A DNA stretch of 64,000 nt from Cladorhizidae sp. MBARI D1340-BT2 (taxonomy: Eukaryota; Porifera; Demospongiae; Poecilosclerida; Cladorhizidae): the NCBI GenBank assembly GCA_028752905.1, contig JAQNBH010000013.1:27537239-27601238 (forward strand). Direction: 5' to 3'. Positions 60,101-64,000 of this stretch are shown here, in pieces. The position numbers and the translations under genes are program-made. How positions within the stretch are numbered: the stretch's first letter is position 1; every line of letters starts with the position of its first letter. The notes under the pieces are model-generated. The model did not search any database, was not told the origin of the DNA, and saw nothing but the letters and a program-made list of their open reading frames with translations.

Positions 60101-63100
60101 ATAGCAGGGAGACTGGGAGGAGAAGAGATCATCACTTAGTGAAGGATAGTTTGTTGTCAAGAAAAACTCACTTCCACACCATTGAAGATGAGTCGAGGAT
60201 ACTTGGCCACATCAATATCAGTTCCAGTGAAGGTAATGTTCACTCCTCCACTGAAAAGGAAAAAAGTAAGCAGAAACTATCTACAATTAGAGAATGCTAC
60301 AGAACACACACTAACTTACGTTGGAATGGTGAACTGCGGATAAATGGAGGTGTAATTAGGGTTGCTTCGATACAAGAACTGAGTTCTAGGATCAGATATA
60401 ATCTGATGGTCAATCTGCACTACCACAAGACCAGGAGTTTCAGATGTAGAAGCAACATTGGGGGTGGTGCAAGTAATACTCATATCAAGCCTAGACCTGT
60501 GTATGTAGGGAGATGATCACTGATCACTTTTACCTCAACCTTATTAGTACACTCACATGACACTGCACTCCGGTCCTGAGTTTCCATTCACTCTGACAGT
60601 AGCAGAGTTCCCTATGTTGAGGTTAGTGCCATTGATAGTCAATACACTGCCCCCTGCTACGGGACCAAAAGTTGGTTCCACATTAAACACTGTAGCTGCC
60701 ACAAATTTAAATGTGGAAGACATGGCAGAGGCTACCCCTGTATTTCTTAGGAGCTGGACAAGAACTGGATAACTTCCCGCTGCTGTAGCACCAGTTTTGC
60801 AGAGAACCTGCCTACCCGAGATATAGTCTCTGCTTAGAGGATTGCATGCAATATTATTGAGGGTGATGCCACCAGGTGAGTCAAAGTCAGCCAAGGAGAC
60901 TCCAAGGTCAGTACCAGTGATGGTGATGATGGTTCCCCCCTCAGGTGTACCAGAAGTGGGGGAGATATTAGTGATGATTTGGATTGGACACAATGTACCA
61001 CTAATGAGGAATGGAGAAGTGGAGCATTCTTCAAAGATGGAGCATTGCACCAGAGTATCTTCACACCAGCCACACAAGAAATCGAAATGGTCCCTGAAGT
61101 CAACGCATGAAGAACAATCCACAGCCATCACTTGACAGTTGTAAATAGTAACTGAAGTTTGATATAAAACCCAAAGTCACAATCCAAAATACAGGGAAAC
61201 TTTACTCACCAGTAACAGGACTGAGTGCATCTATTGCATGAGTCACACCGGCTGAATTAGACCAGATAATGTTAAGCCCTGCCACTTTAGTAGCACCACT
61301 TATTGTTAACTGGAAAATTAAGGCAATGAATATTATTATGGAGTAATACATCAATTTAAAAAACCTGATCAGAGTTGACTTGACAATTGATAGCCGTGTC
61401 ATTAATCCTAGTAGCCATTACAGTTCTTCCACCTATAAGGCACACATAGCTGAACCCTAACACCTGTACACAGCATGAATGATATTCACTTCCATTAAAA
61501 CATTTCAAGATATCTTTGTTCACCATAGTCACCATAGGAGGAAGATTTATGGTAGTGAGTTGGAGTTCAGTGTTGATTCTGACAGGTATAGTGTAATTAG
61601 AGGTCCCATCCTTTAGGTCCAGGAATGGGCACAGATCCTGGAATGTCTGTCCTCCATCCAGCTATGAAGAAATATGTATATATATGTATTTATACATATT
61701 TACATACTTGTAAGAAATTGGTGGGGTTGATGCAGTCTGCAGCAATTCCTCTGCAGAGTTGGTTGATCACACACCATCCACAACTATTCACAGTCTGAAG
61801 ACAAATACTGCATCTGTATTGATTGTGAAAGGAACAACTATCTTGTGACAATGTCACATTATAACTGAAATAGTGCCCTTACTTAGAAGTTGCACTACAT
61901 CTGCAGATGGTTATAGCAGCATTTTTGGTTCCAAAAGGAATGTTAGCTCGAGAACTGAAAAAACTGAAGTTGATCACTGCCACACAAGAGTAACAAAAAA
62001 ATGCATAACTCGTACACACCTATAGTTACTCGCTACTCCTACCCGCTGTTATTCCAGGATATGAAGGGACTCTGTCAGTGATGTTGCAAGTATAGTTGGT
62101 GCCTGTCTTAATTGCCACTGCAGGGACTGTAATGTTGAACCTTCCTTCACTGTCTGCTAGGTGGCAGGAGTAACTCTCATCAGGTAAGAGATCTGGCAGC
62201 CCTGGTCTACCCACTGCCACTGATAGCTGGAAATAAGACAAAAAATGATAACATTGTGGTTAGCAGTTCATATGGGATTTAAATATTGTGATTACTCTCT
62301 AACTACTGTCTAACTAATATATTGGAATATAATCAATGATTTGCATGGCTAAAATGATGGAATGATACATAATATGGTACATGGAATTGGAATGGAATGA
62401 TATATAGATGAATGATACAAGAAGGTTTATAGATGGAAAAATTGTAAATAGCTATAATTATGTATAACTTTGGCTGTAGATTCTGCACTCTTTACTATAT
62501 GAACTTATATAAATCAAAGATTGTTCTAGACAGGTTGCCATGGAAGAAAAAGGGGCCTCTTGCAGACTAATTGCTACTCTCAGCTAATGCAAGCACATAA
62601 TGTACTCTACACATGTAATCACAGCTGCCTAGCACTTGCCAATAGGTAGCTACACCAGCAGCCAGTTAAGGCATTCAGATTTTGAAGTACCCCAACTTTA
62701 GCTGCAGGTAACTTTGACATGGTTTACCTAGGCAATATGCAATATATTTAAAACCAGTGCAAAACAAGAGATCTATCTTTTGATCTATTCATTAAGTAAA
62801 GTATATAGAATCTATGCAGCTCTAAAATTGCAACCACAAAAAAAGAATTTTTATGATATAATCCTCTCTGAATAGTGGCTACATGCAATGGAATAGTACC
62901 TAGAACGGAATGGATATCCAAAAATGACTTTACTTCAAAGTTAAGCAAGATGATAACTGTGCATAGACCAAATCTGATCATGTGACACTGAAACTGACCA
63001 CTCCCACATTATACTCGAGCCTGTCAATGGATAATGGAAAGAAATTGCATGAATAAATTCTTTCAGTTCCTAGCAGTGTTTTTTATGAGGGAACAGACCT

Positions 63101-63958
63101 TCATAAATAAACAACATACATAATTATAGTGACTGACTAACTACTTGAGCTCTATCTATACAGCTGGTGAGAATCCTCGGGCTAAAAATCTGTGTACTTC
63201 TTTAAAATGTTATTTTTATTTCGTATTCTGTTTATGCTAAAACCCACCACTTTTTGGTTATCTAGAAGAAACCGTTTGGGTGTGACAGAGTTTACAATGC
63301 AGAGGTCTGTGCTGCTCTCTGAAGGATTGGTGCGTATCCACCGAATGATGCTGGTGGAGTTTCCATCTCTGCACTTGGACACTCTGGAGCACTTGTCCTC
63401 CACCACACACCACCCACACAGAGGGTTGCTGCTGCCTACACAGCTAGAGCAGTCCTCACTGGAGGAGCACTCCTCTAAGGGAATCCTCACAACCTGGATT
63501 GAACAAACAATTATATGTGGACATGGTATATCACATATAACTTACCTCAGATATTGAAGCTGCAATGACAAAGTCCAGTCCACTCTGCCACTGTAGTGAC
63601 TGTACTGAAGAAGAGAAGTTGCGCTCATCAATAACACTGCCCAATCTGACTAGTGTGCCAGTTGCATCAAACTATAAAATAATAATAATAAACAATAAAT
63701 ATAAATTAATTAAAGTATATGTAATTAAATTAAATGACTTACAAAACCAACAAAATGTGAGGTTCTGGAGTTTGTGCTGTAGCCTGCAACCACTAAAGGG
63801 ACACCATCCACTACGAGTGCCAGAGACACAGTGATGTCTCCATTACCAGATCCAATATCAACTATATGTGTACCACGAATTTCGTTCAGCTCTGGTGTGT
63901 CCGCAGTATCAGGTATTACAGTATCTAGTGGTTTGTTGAAGTCACATCTACTAGTAAA
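26500..63958 (-). CDS. Plexin-ectodomain / Met-like receptor tyrosine kinase, 22 exons, 5' partial
   Basis: This is a single-pass cell-surface receptor expected to bind an extracellular ligand and phosphorylate tyrosines. Exons 5'->3' (right to left): 63958-63743, 63671-63546, 63493-63251, 62226-62030, 61954-61883, 61813-61708, 61661-61365, 61309-61210, 61151-60557, 60496-60320, 60250-60172, 60112-59891, 46684-46595, 44197-44138, 43683-43506, 37751-37659, 36350-36261, 33930-33713, 33642-33530, 32090-31925, 27304-27162, 26713-26500. All have AG/GT edges and matching phases; the sum is 3,795 nt, divisible by 3. Domain order: Sema (end), PSI, IPT-like, PSI, IPT-like, PSI, four IPT, TM (visible residues about 889-913), kinase (about 940-1215), short tail. 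Three PSI with six IPT-like units is the plexin order; Met has one PSI and four IPT. Joins across the 13.2-kb and 5.7-kb introns rest on phase and domain continuity only. Confidence 0.85.
27735..29600 (-). pseudogene. MULE/Kolobok-like DNA transposase relic
   Basis: The minus strand shows [68 protein letters not shown] and, after breaks, a cysteine/histidine stretch resembling E-C-V-x-H-V with [12 protein letters not shown]-x-x-W-Q-K-x-x-x-H-S-S/L-x-G-V-V with C-x-x-C and N-x-x-G-S-S-G is the Mutator-like transposase domain found in invertebrates. There are many stops. It sits in the intron between receptor exons 20 and 21. No terminal repeats were located. Confidence 0.6.
30430..30615. repeat. 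GCTAGC-rich minisatellite, ~50-bp unit
   Basis: About 3.5 units of the type TAGCTAGCTGGCTAAAGCAC followed by CCAAGTAGCTAGCAAGCTAG and CGC-CCATA. GCTAGC and AGCTAGCT are self-complementary, so the strand can fold on itself repeatedly. Confidence 0.75.
30925..31650 (-). pseudogene. piggyBac-type transposase N-terminal relic
   Basis: A minus-strand block reads [20 protein letters not shown], then [20 protein letters not shown], matching the start of the piggyBac transposase domain (F-x-L-F-F ... I-V-x-x-T-N). Upstream on the same strand a basic, arginine-glycine-rich stretch (RGRAAGRGQ repeated three times, 31,361-31,450) and an acidic stretch would form the N-terminal region. The catalytic D-D-D core is absent. 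Confidence 0.45.
31752..31853. promoter_or_regulatory. Three GTCACGA..TCGTGAC palindromes spaced 43 bp
   Basis: GTCACGATATCGTGAC (31,752-31,767) and GTCACGAATTCGTGAC (31,838-31,853) are perfect 16-bp palindromes. GTCACGAATACATGAC (31,795-31,810) is an imperfect one. Centres are exactly 43 bp apart, about four helical turns. The right edge is 72 bp from receptor exon 20. It could be a protein-binding array or subterminal repeats of the neighbouring DNA transposon. Confidence 0.6.
31925..33930 (-). CDS. Receptor exons 18-20: helix C, catalytic loop, activation loop
   Basis: Exon 33713-33930 has the helix C glutamate ([20 protein letters not shown]) and hinge ([13 protein letters not shown]). 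Exon 33530-33642 has [10 protein letters not shown], the canonical tyrosine-kinase catalytic loop. Exon 31925-32090 has [20 protein letters not shown] and [11 protein letters not shown]: an intact DFG and APE, with two activation-loop tyrosines. All catalytic residues are present, so an active kinase is expected on these exons. Confidence 0.88.
32235..32410. repeat. (TGTA)n/(TGTG)n microsatellite
   Basis: An irregular TGTATGTGTGTATGTATATA-type array lies in the intron upstream of receptor exon 20. The open frame through it codes only C, V and Y runs. Confidence 0.85.
32942..33000 (+). repeat. Penelope terminal motif copy
   Basis: CTGAATAAGG, then GTTAGAGCTTCTAGTCGAAA and CATGGAGAGAGTAAAATTAA. 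GGTTAGA and TCTAGTC pair around a 3-base loop and GAAAC follows, so this copy keeps helix II and the GAAA box. Confidence 0.5.
33077..33230. repeat. (CA)n tracts
   Basis: A (CA)n run of about 42 bases at 33,077-33,119 and a second interrupted run at 33,177-33,230 lie within an intron. Confidence 0.9.
34244..35170. repeat. Tandem duplication, two ~460-bp copies
   Basis: AGGGATTCACACTGACACC starts at 34,244 and again at 34,704. Each copy proceeds through TCTTTCAGTAGCCAA, GCATTGCATCTTCATTAGTA, CACAGCC.AGTGCAGAAGC and TTTTCCAGATGGAGGATAGT to ATCATTCAGGTTGCAATGAT. Copies differ by small indels. It lies in the intron between receptor exons 17 and 18; open frames in it share residues between copies but have no known domain. 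Confidence 0.8.
35862..36080. repeat. Trinucleotide runs and inverted Penelope motif
   Basis: (AAT/AAC)n lies at 35,862-35,930 and (TAC/TAT)n at 36,041-36,078. Between them, 35,965-36,037 is the inverse of the Penelope tail (TTTACTCACTCGACATTTCA then GCTAGACTCTCTAGCC). Confidence 0.65.
36261..37751 (-). CDS. Receptor exons 16-17: juxtamembrane, glycine loop, catalytic lysine
   Basis: Exon 37659-37751 encodes a short juxtamembrane helix ([18 protein letters not shown]) and the start of the loop (DIPLGEG). Exon 36261-36350 completes G-x-G-x-F-G as [11 protein letters not shown] and carries VAVK with the ATP-contacting lysine (visible residue about 977). The membrane-to-glycine-loop distance is only about 35 residues, shorter than in human MET. 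The donor is GAAG|GTATGC; the exon 17 acceptor is CTCTAG. Confidence 0.82.
36351..37658. other. Intron 16, no element recognised
   Basis: The intron between receptor exons 16 and 17 shows only short frames on either strand (for example 37,099-37,320, +) with no domain I can name. Confidence 0.45.
38210..39451 (-). pseudogene. 3' end of a non-LTR retrotransposon (RLE-type), copy 2, 413-codon open frame
   Basis: The longest uninterrupted frame in the window. It begins in the RT thumb/linker ([20 protein letters not shown]), then [30 protein letters not shown] and [16 protein letters not shown]. Next come the zinc cluster [18 protein letters not shown] (CX2CX9HX3C), [24 protein letters not shown] and GRILVWYAT, and a C-terminal tail with [14 protein letters not shown]. 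Zinc cluster plus RPD..D is the layout of restriction-like endonucleases in R2-type LINEs. Here the last D is Y; copy 1 keeps D. The RT catalytic core is absent, so this is a 5'-truncated insertion. It sits in receptor intron 15 on the gene's own strand. Confidence 0.62.
41127..41729 (-). pseudogene. hAT transposase central domain (DUF4371)
   Basis: A 200-codon open frame. It has [19 protein letters not shown] at the zinc-finger end, a lysine/arginine-rich coiled region ([20 protein letters not shown]), then [40 protein letters not shown] and [19 protein letters not shown]. The D-E-C pair matches the first catalytic aspartate region of hAT transposases. Confidence 0.65.
41930..42620. repeat. 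Duplicated transposon 5' end and long palindrome
   Basis: About 240 bp from GTCGACGATGTTGGGACTA (41,942) recurs from 42,208, including the N-terminal codons of the hAT protein. The following TAATCTAGAATGTTCTGTCC ... CTAATTGTAGT (about 42,407-42,466) is inverted at about 42,473-42,532, giving a near-perfect 60-bp foldback. A third inverted piece lies at 42,589-42,617. Confidence 0.75.
42795..43505. other. Rest of intron 15, no exon accepted
   Basis: An open stretch at 43,010-43,105 (-) preceded by a CTCAGCAG acceptor-like sequence ends at a stop without a donor, so it was not added to the receptor. Nothing else is recognised. Confidence 0.4.
43506..46684 (-). CDS. Receptor exons 13-15: last IPT and transmembrane helix
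   Basis: Exon 46595-46684 (30 codons, [20 protein letters not shown]) joins the upstream ...EIE to give the I-x-G-x-N-L IPT core. Exon 44138-44197 ([12 protein letters not shown]) and exon 43506-43683 ([11 protein letters not shown]) finish the IPT. The latter then crosses the membrane with [20 protein letters not shown] and stops at basic HRKKKQ. All three exons are phase 0 at their starts. The 13.2-kb intron upstream holds the nested LTR elements. Confidence 0.85.
44198..46594. other. Intron 13: microsatellites and Penelope pieces
   Basis: The interval holds an inverted Penelope tail (45,811-45,865), GATA-type repeats near 45,726-45,765, and AAT/CAA/CCA trinucleotide runs (45,940-46,255). 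A degenerate open stretch at 44,900-45,420 (-) has no domain I can name. Confidence 0.5.
46290..46460 (-). pseudogene. Penelope-like element 3' tail, second copy
   Basis: The minus strand reads [19 protein letters not shown] and LKSLNLKPQ, matching the C-terminal end of the 14.3-14.8 kb copy ([25 protein letters not shown]). Only the last 50 or so codons are present. Confidence 0.6.
46852..47267 (-). repeat. LTR (3') of element B
   Basis: A 416-bp direct repeat of 54,510-54,926 with scattered differences; TG...CA ends. The polypurine tract lies immediately inside. Confidence 0.85.
47146..47712 (-). pseudogene. Element B RNase H
   Basis: [72 protein letters not shown] and DSHGRLG, then, after one frame change at 47,380, [20 protein letters not shown] and [10 protein letters not shown]. 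All catalytic acids are present. It ends at the 3' LTR, so nothing follows it in the element. Confidence 0.8.
47709..48582 (-). pseudogene. Element B reverse transcriptase
   Basis: Frames in order: [40 protein letters not shown], (shift) [45 protein letters not shown], (shift) [13 protein letters not shown] with an intact Y-x-[18 protein letters not shown], then [15 protein letters not shown] and [19 protein letters not shown]. Three frameshifts inactivate it. Confidence 0.8.
48790..49562 (-). pseudogene. Element B integrase core and C-terminal domain
   Basis: [20 protein letters not shown] with [14 protein letters not shown] (first catalytic D) is followed by a gap where the second D should be. 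Next come [20 protein letters not shown] and [14 protein letters not shown] (catalytic E), [20 protein letters not shown], and a GPY-like C-terminal module ([12 protein letters not shown] ... EWQGPYIV) leading directly into the RT leader. The direct run from integrase C-terminus to RT start shows the gene order plainly. Confidence 0.75.
49564..49568. other. 5-bp target duplication of element C (left copy GTAGG)
   Basis: GTAGG directly precedes the 5' LTR and recurs right after the 3' LTR at 53,158-53,162, marking integrase-mediated insertion into element B. Confidence 0.75.
49569..50292 (+). repeat. 5' LTR of element C, with 15-unit 18-bp minisatellite
   Basis: The LTR is about 724 bp. It carries four ATGAACAAAGGAACCACC-type units then eleven ATGGACAAAGAAACCACC units (about 49,642-49,912). 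The start reads AGTCAGGG where the 3' LTR has TGTCAGGG. Downstream of the array it matches the 3' LTR closely (CTATAAAAGAACATT, GGATACAGCGACTACTGGAG, GAACTGATTTTATCACA). Confidence 0.85.
50294..50304 (+). other. Primer-binding-site-like sequence of element C
   Basis: TGGTGGCAGCG lies 1 bp after the LTR; its complement CGCTGCCACCA fits the 3' end of leucine tRNAs including CCA. Element A has nearly the same sequence. Confidence 0.55.
50551..51290 (+). pseudogene. Element C gag
   Basis: ATG at 50,551 ([18 protein letters not shown]) opens a frame to 50,790. A neighbouring frame continues with [18 protein letters not shown] and [12 protein letters not shown], matching the gag of element B ([15 protein letters not shown]). 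Capsid fragments follow to 51,290. Glutamine- and arginine-rich repeats ([12 protein letters not shown]) separate the two parts. It is frameshifted and inactive. Confidence 0.65.
51300..52406 (+). CDS. Element C nucleocapsid-protease frame fused to RNase H tail
   Basis: This 368-codon open frame contains the capsid end ([20 protein letters not shown]), a CX2CX4HX4C knuckle ([14 protein letters not shown]), a retropepsin with [13 protein letters not shown] (DTG active site), flap region and [14 protein letters not shown], and an acidic glutamate/serine-rich spacer ([16 protein letters not shown]). It then joins abruptly to [15 protein letters not shown] of RNase H. The long uninterrupted frame with DTG and knuckle intact suggests the deletion is recent or the segment was still selected. 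It would make an RNA-binding, processing polyprotein without a polymerase. Confidence 0.75.
   Translation: MQKLPRWLEARMRQLNPVSYEDLKEAVVRYLSSSRGEKEVATTQKPEQESSWRSATNASRYANERGGHFPPSRRDDRYKGNTNSSMMQGKEAKPLECYRCGKPGHMKRDCVVKLEKANCGIIKCEKVPAWSRNVKVNGKPAVALLDTGCTKTIVHPRHIQKTDYLPWKIAYATASARKTYFTAAKMVLQVDGDKRLELAVGVSGHITTDLLLGHDVPHFHKYIREAMETESKKEENILTTTATTESTMVTTRAQQQVQTQIDTQLQLHQQEEEPVTHSLDSEGSGSEMEEDVSEESNPVAAVSVESEVEEDIEPVGETIPLQVTRDDSRSTEVMSIDAISPEQLQQEQLKDSHGRLARWALSFKPMTF
52488..53157 (+). repeat. 3' LTR of element C, with 10-unit 18-bp minisatellite
   Basis: The LTR starts TGTCAGGGAAACC and ends TTATCACA. The array has three ATGAAC units and seven ATGGAC units (about 52,573-52,752), five fewer than the 5' LTR. 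It also has a local duplication near 53,080-53,120 (CTAGCCTTCATGACTAGATG) not in the 5' LTR. Confidence 0.85.
53153..53428 (-). pseudogene. Element B integrase zinc-binding domain
   Basis: [38 protein letters not shown] and [10 protein letters not shown] form the H..H..CX2C module that in the intact element continued into the core now at 49,562. Element C split the gene here. The frame across the restored junction is offset, so other small changes exist. Confidence 0.75.
53929..54300 (-). pseudogene. Element B gag remnant
   Basis: The minus strand reads [20 protein letters not shown] (coiled, charged), [20 protein letters not shown] and [20 protein letters not shown], after which coding jumps to the end of protease ([13 protein letters not shown]). 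About 0.9 kb of capsid, knuckle and protease is missing compared with element C. Confidence 0.65.
54510..54926 (-). repeat. LTR (5') of element B
   Basis: The 417-bp partner of 46,852-47,267. The primer-site side on the minus strand reads GTTGTGGCAGCGGTGAG just inside the LTR, similar to but not identical with elements A and C. Confidence 0.85.
54932..57800. other. Intron 12, right part: no gene recognised
   Basis: The segment holds the G-rich foldback at 55,178-55,268 and a short acidic open frame at 55,480-55,710 (+; [13 protein letters not shown]) without known domain. Degenerate frames at 56,240-56,640 and 57,100-57,800 may be further retroelement debris. Confidence 0.4.
55178..55268. 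repeat. G-rich foldback (MITE-like)
   Basis: AGGGGGGTAA (55,178-55,187) pairs with TTACCCCCCT (55,259-55,268), and TGGGGTGGGTGGGTG (55,194-55,208) pairs with CACCCACCCACCCCA (55,239-55,253), around a 30-base loop. The four closely spaced G runs also fit a quadruplex. Confidence 0.65.
57870..59260 (+). pseudogene. Strongly decayed Ty3/gypsy-like fragment
   Basis: Plus-strand pieces: a retropepsin-like stretch ([17 protein letters not shown] changed to N-I-G; later LGADFLK-like) at about 57,890-58,150; the RT thumb ([11 protein letters not shown] then [20 protein letters not shown]) at 58,590-58,700; and RNase H end pieces (TDHA and RWLEQI-like) at 59,100-59,230. Stops are frequent. It lies 0.6 kb from receptor exon 12. 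Confidence 0.45.
59891..61151 (-). CDS. Receptor exons 9-12: PSI-3 and IPT repeats
   Basis: Exon 60557-61151 starts after CAAACTTCAG and reads [28 protein letters not shown] (PSI-3), then [20 protein letters not shown] (IPT) and [19 protein letters not shown] (next IPT). Exon 60320-60496 completes that unit. Exon 60172-60250 starts the next one ([13 protein letters not shown]) and exon 59891-60112 continues it ([13 protein letters not shown]), ending ...FMEIE. The intron between exons 11 and 12 is only 59 bp. These stalk modules hold the ligand-binding Sema head away from the membrane. Confidence 0.88.
61210..62226 (-). CDS. Receptor exons 4-8: IPT-like, PSI-2, IPT-like
   Basis: Exon 62030-62226 encodes [24 protein letters not shown] and NYTCNITD, the Cys-containing immunoglobulin-like unit that in plexins lies between PSI-1 and PSI-2. 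Exon 61883-61954 (SRANIPFGT) and exon 61708-61813 ([20 protein letters not shown]) form PSI-2. Exons 61365-61661 and 61210-61309 encode the second unit ([30 protein letters not shown], then [11 protein letters not shown]). The exon 7 donor is CAG|GTTTTT and the exon 4 donor GA|GTAACT, both non-ideal; the phases fit. Confidence 0.8.
62227..63250. other. Intron 3, no element recognised
   Basis: A 1.0-kb AT-rich intron. The open frame at 62,748-62,981 (-) has no splice sites that fit the receptor and no known domain. Confidence 0.5.
63251..63958 (-). CDS. Receptor exons 1-3: C-terminal Sema blades and PSI-1
   Basis: Exon 63743-63958 begins after CTCCTTTAG and contains [20 protein letters not shown]; it splices in phase 0 to 63546-63671 ([12 protein letters not shown]), then to 63251-63493. 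The last opens with the final Sema strand (VVRIPLEEC) and continues into PSI-1, with [10 protein letters not shown], then [11 protein letters not shown], the CxWC-type hallmark. The donor of the third exon is AAA|GTGGTG, a weak but usable site. The first Sema blades must lie to the right of the window. Confidence 0.85.
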
Positions 63959-64000
63959 CTAAAGGAGGCAAATGTTTGTAATTACAGCATTGTGTCACTA

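Noticed and set aside
1..64000. CRISPR arrays, bacterial operons, rRNA or tRNA genes
   Set aside because: No spaced identical direct repeats of that type, no ribosome-binding-site spacing, and no cloverleaf or rRNA core sequence was recognised; the gene structure is plainly eukaryotic.

Overview
This is eukaryotic, intron-rich, AT-rich DNA from an animal. It is most likely a sponge (demosponge). The reasons are a plexin/Met-type receptor tyrosine kinase whose sequence style resembles sponge Met-like kinases, a GT92 glycosyltransferase relic, and a dense mixed load of retroelements. The species cannot be fixed from the sequence alone. Only one host gene can be assembled with confidence; almost everything else is transposon-derived, repetitive or silent.

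Left part (1-26 kb). Minisatellites lie at 24-292, 466-700 and 2465-2600. They are followed by a broken GT92 glycosyltransferase copy (3313-4570, +), and then by a non-LTR retrotransposon 3' end (4733-5640, -) abutting a Ty3/gypsy element of classical domain order (5.6-9.0 kb, -). Next come a 5' fragment of the same non-LTR family (9.0-10.1 kb, -), a decayed Jockey/CR1-type LINE (11.3-12.5 kb, +) and a Penelope-like fragment with a GIY-YIG endonuclease (14.3-14.8 kb, +). An LTR element occupies 21,229-25,939 (+); its integrase comes before its reverse transcriptase.

Right part (26.5-64 kb, minus strand). One gene fills it. Twenty-two exons with mutually compatible splice phases encode the end of a Sema domain, PSI-IPT-PSI-IPT-PSI-IPTx4, one transmembrane helix and a complete tyrosine kinase domain. 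The visible coding sequence is 3,795 nt (1,264 codons plus stop); the 5' end lies beyond the window. The ectodomain has the plexin order (three PSI, six IPT-like units), while the cytoplasmic part is a kinase like Met/Ron, not a plexin GAP. Its introns carry a MULE/Kolobok-like transposase relic, a piggyBac N-terminal relic, an RLE-type LINE 3' end, a hAT/DUF4371 relic, Penelope tails, and a 13.2-kb intron with one LTR element nested inside another.

The LTR elements. The host element (46,852-54,926, -; 5-bp target duplication CCAAG) keeps integrase, RT and RNase H, in that order, and has lost most of gag and protease. The guest (49,569-53,157, +; 5-bp duplication GTAGG) keeps gag, a zinc knuckle and protease, and has lost nearly all of pol. 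Integrase-before-RT is the Gmr1-like arrangement of Ty3/gypsy-type elements.
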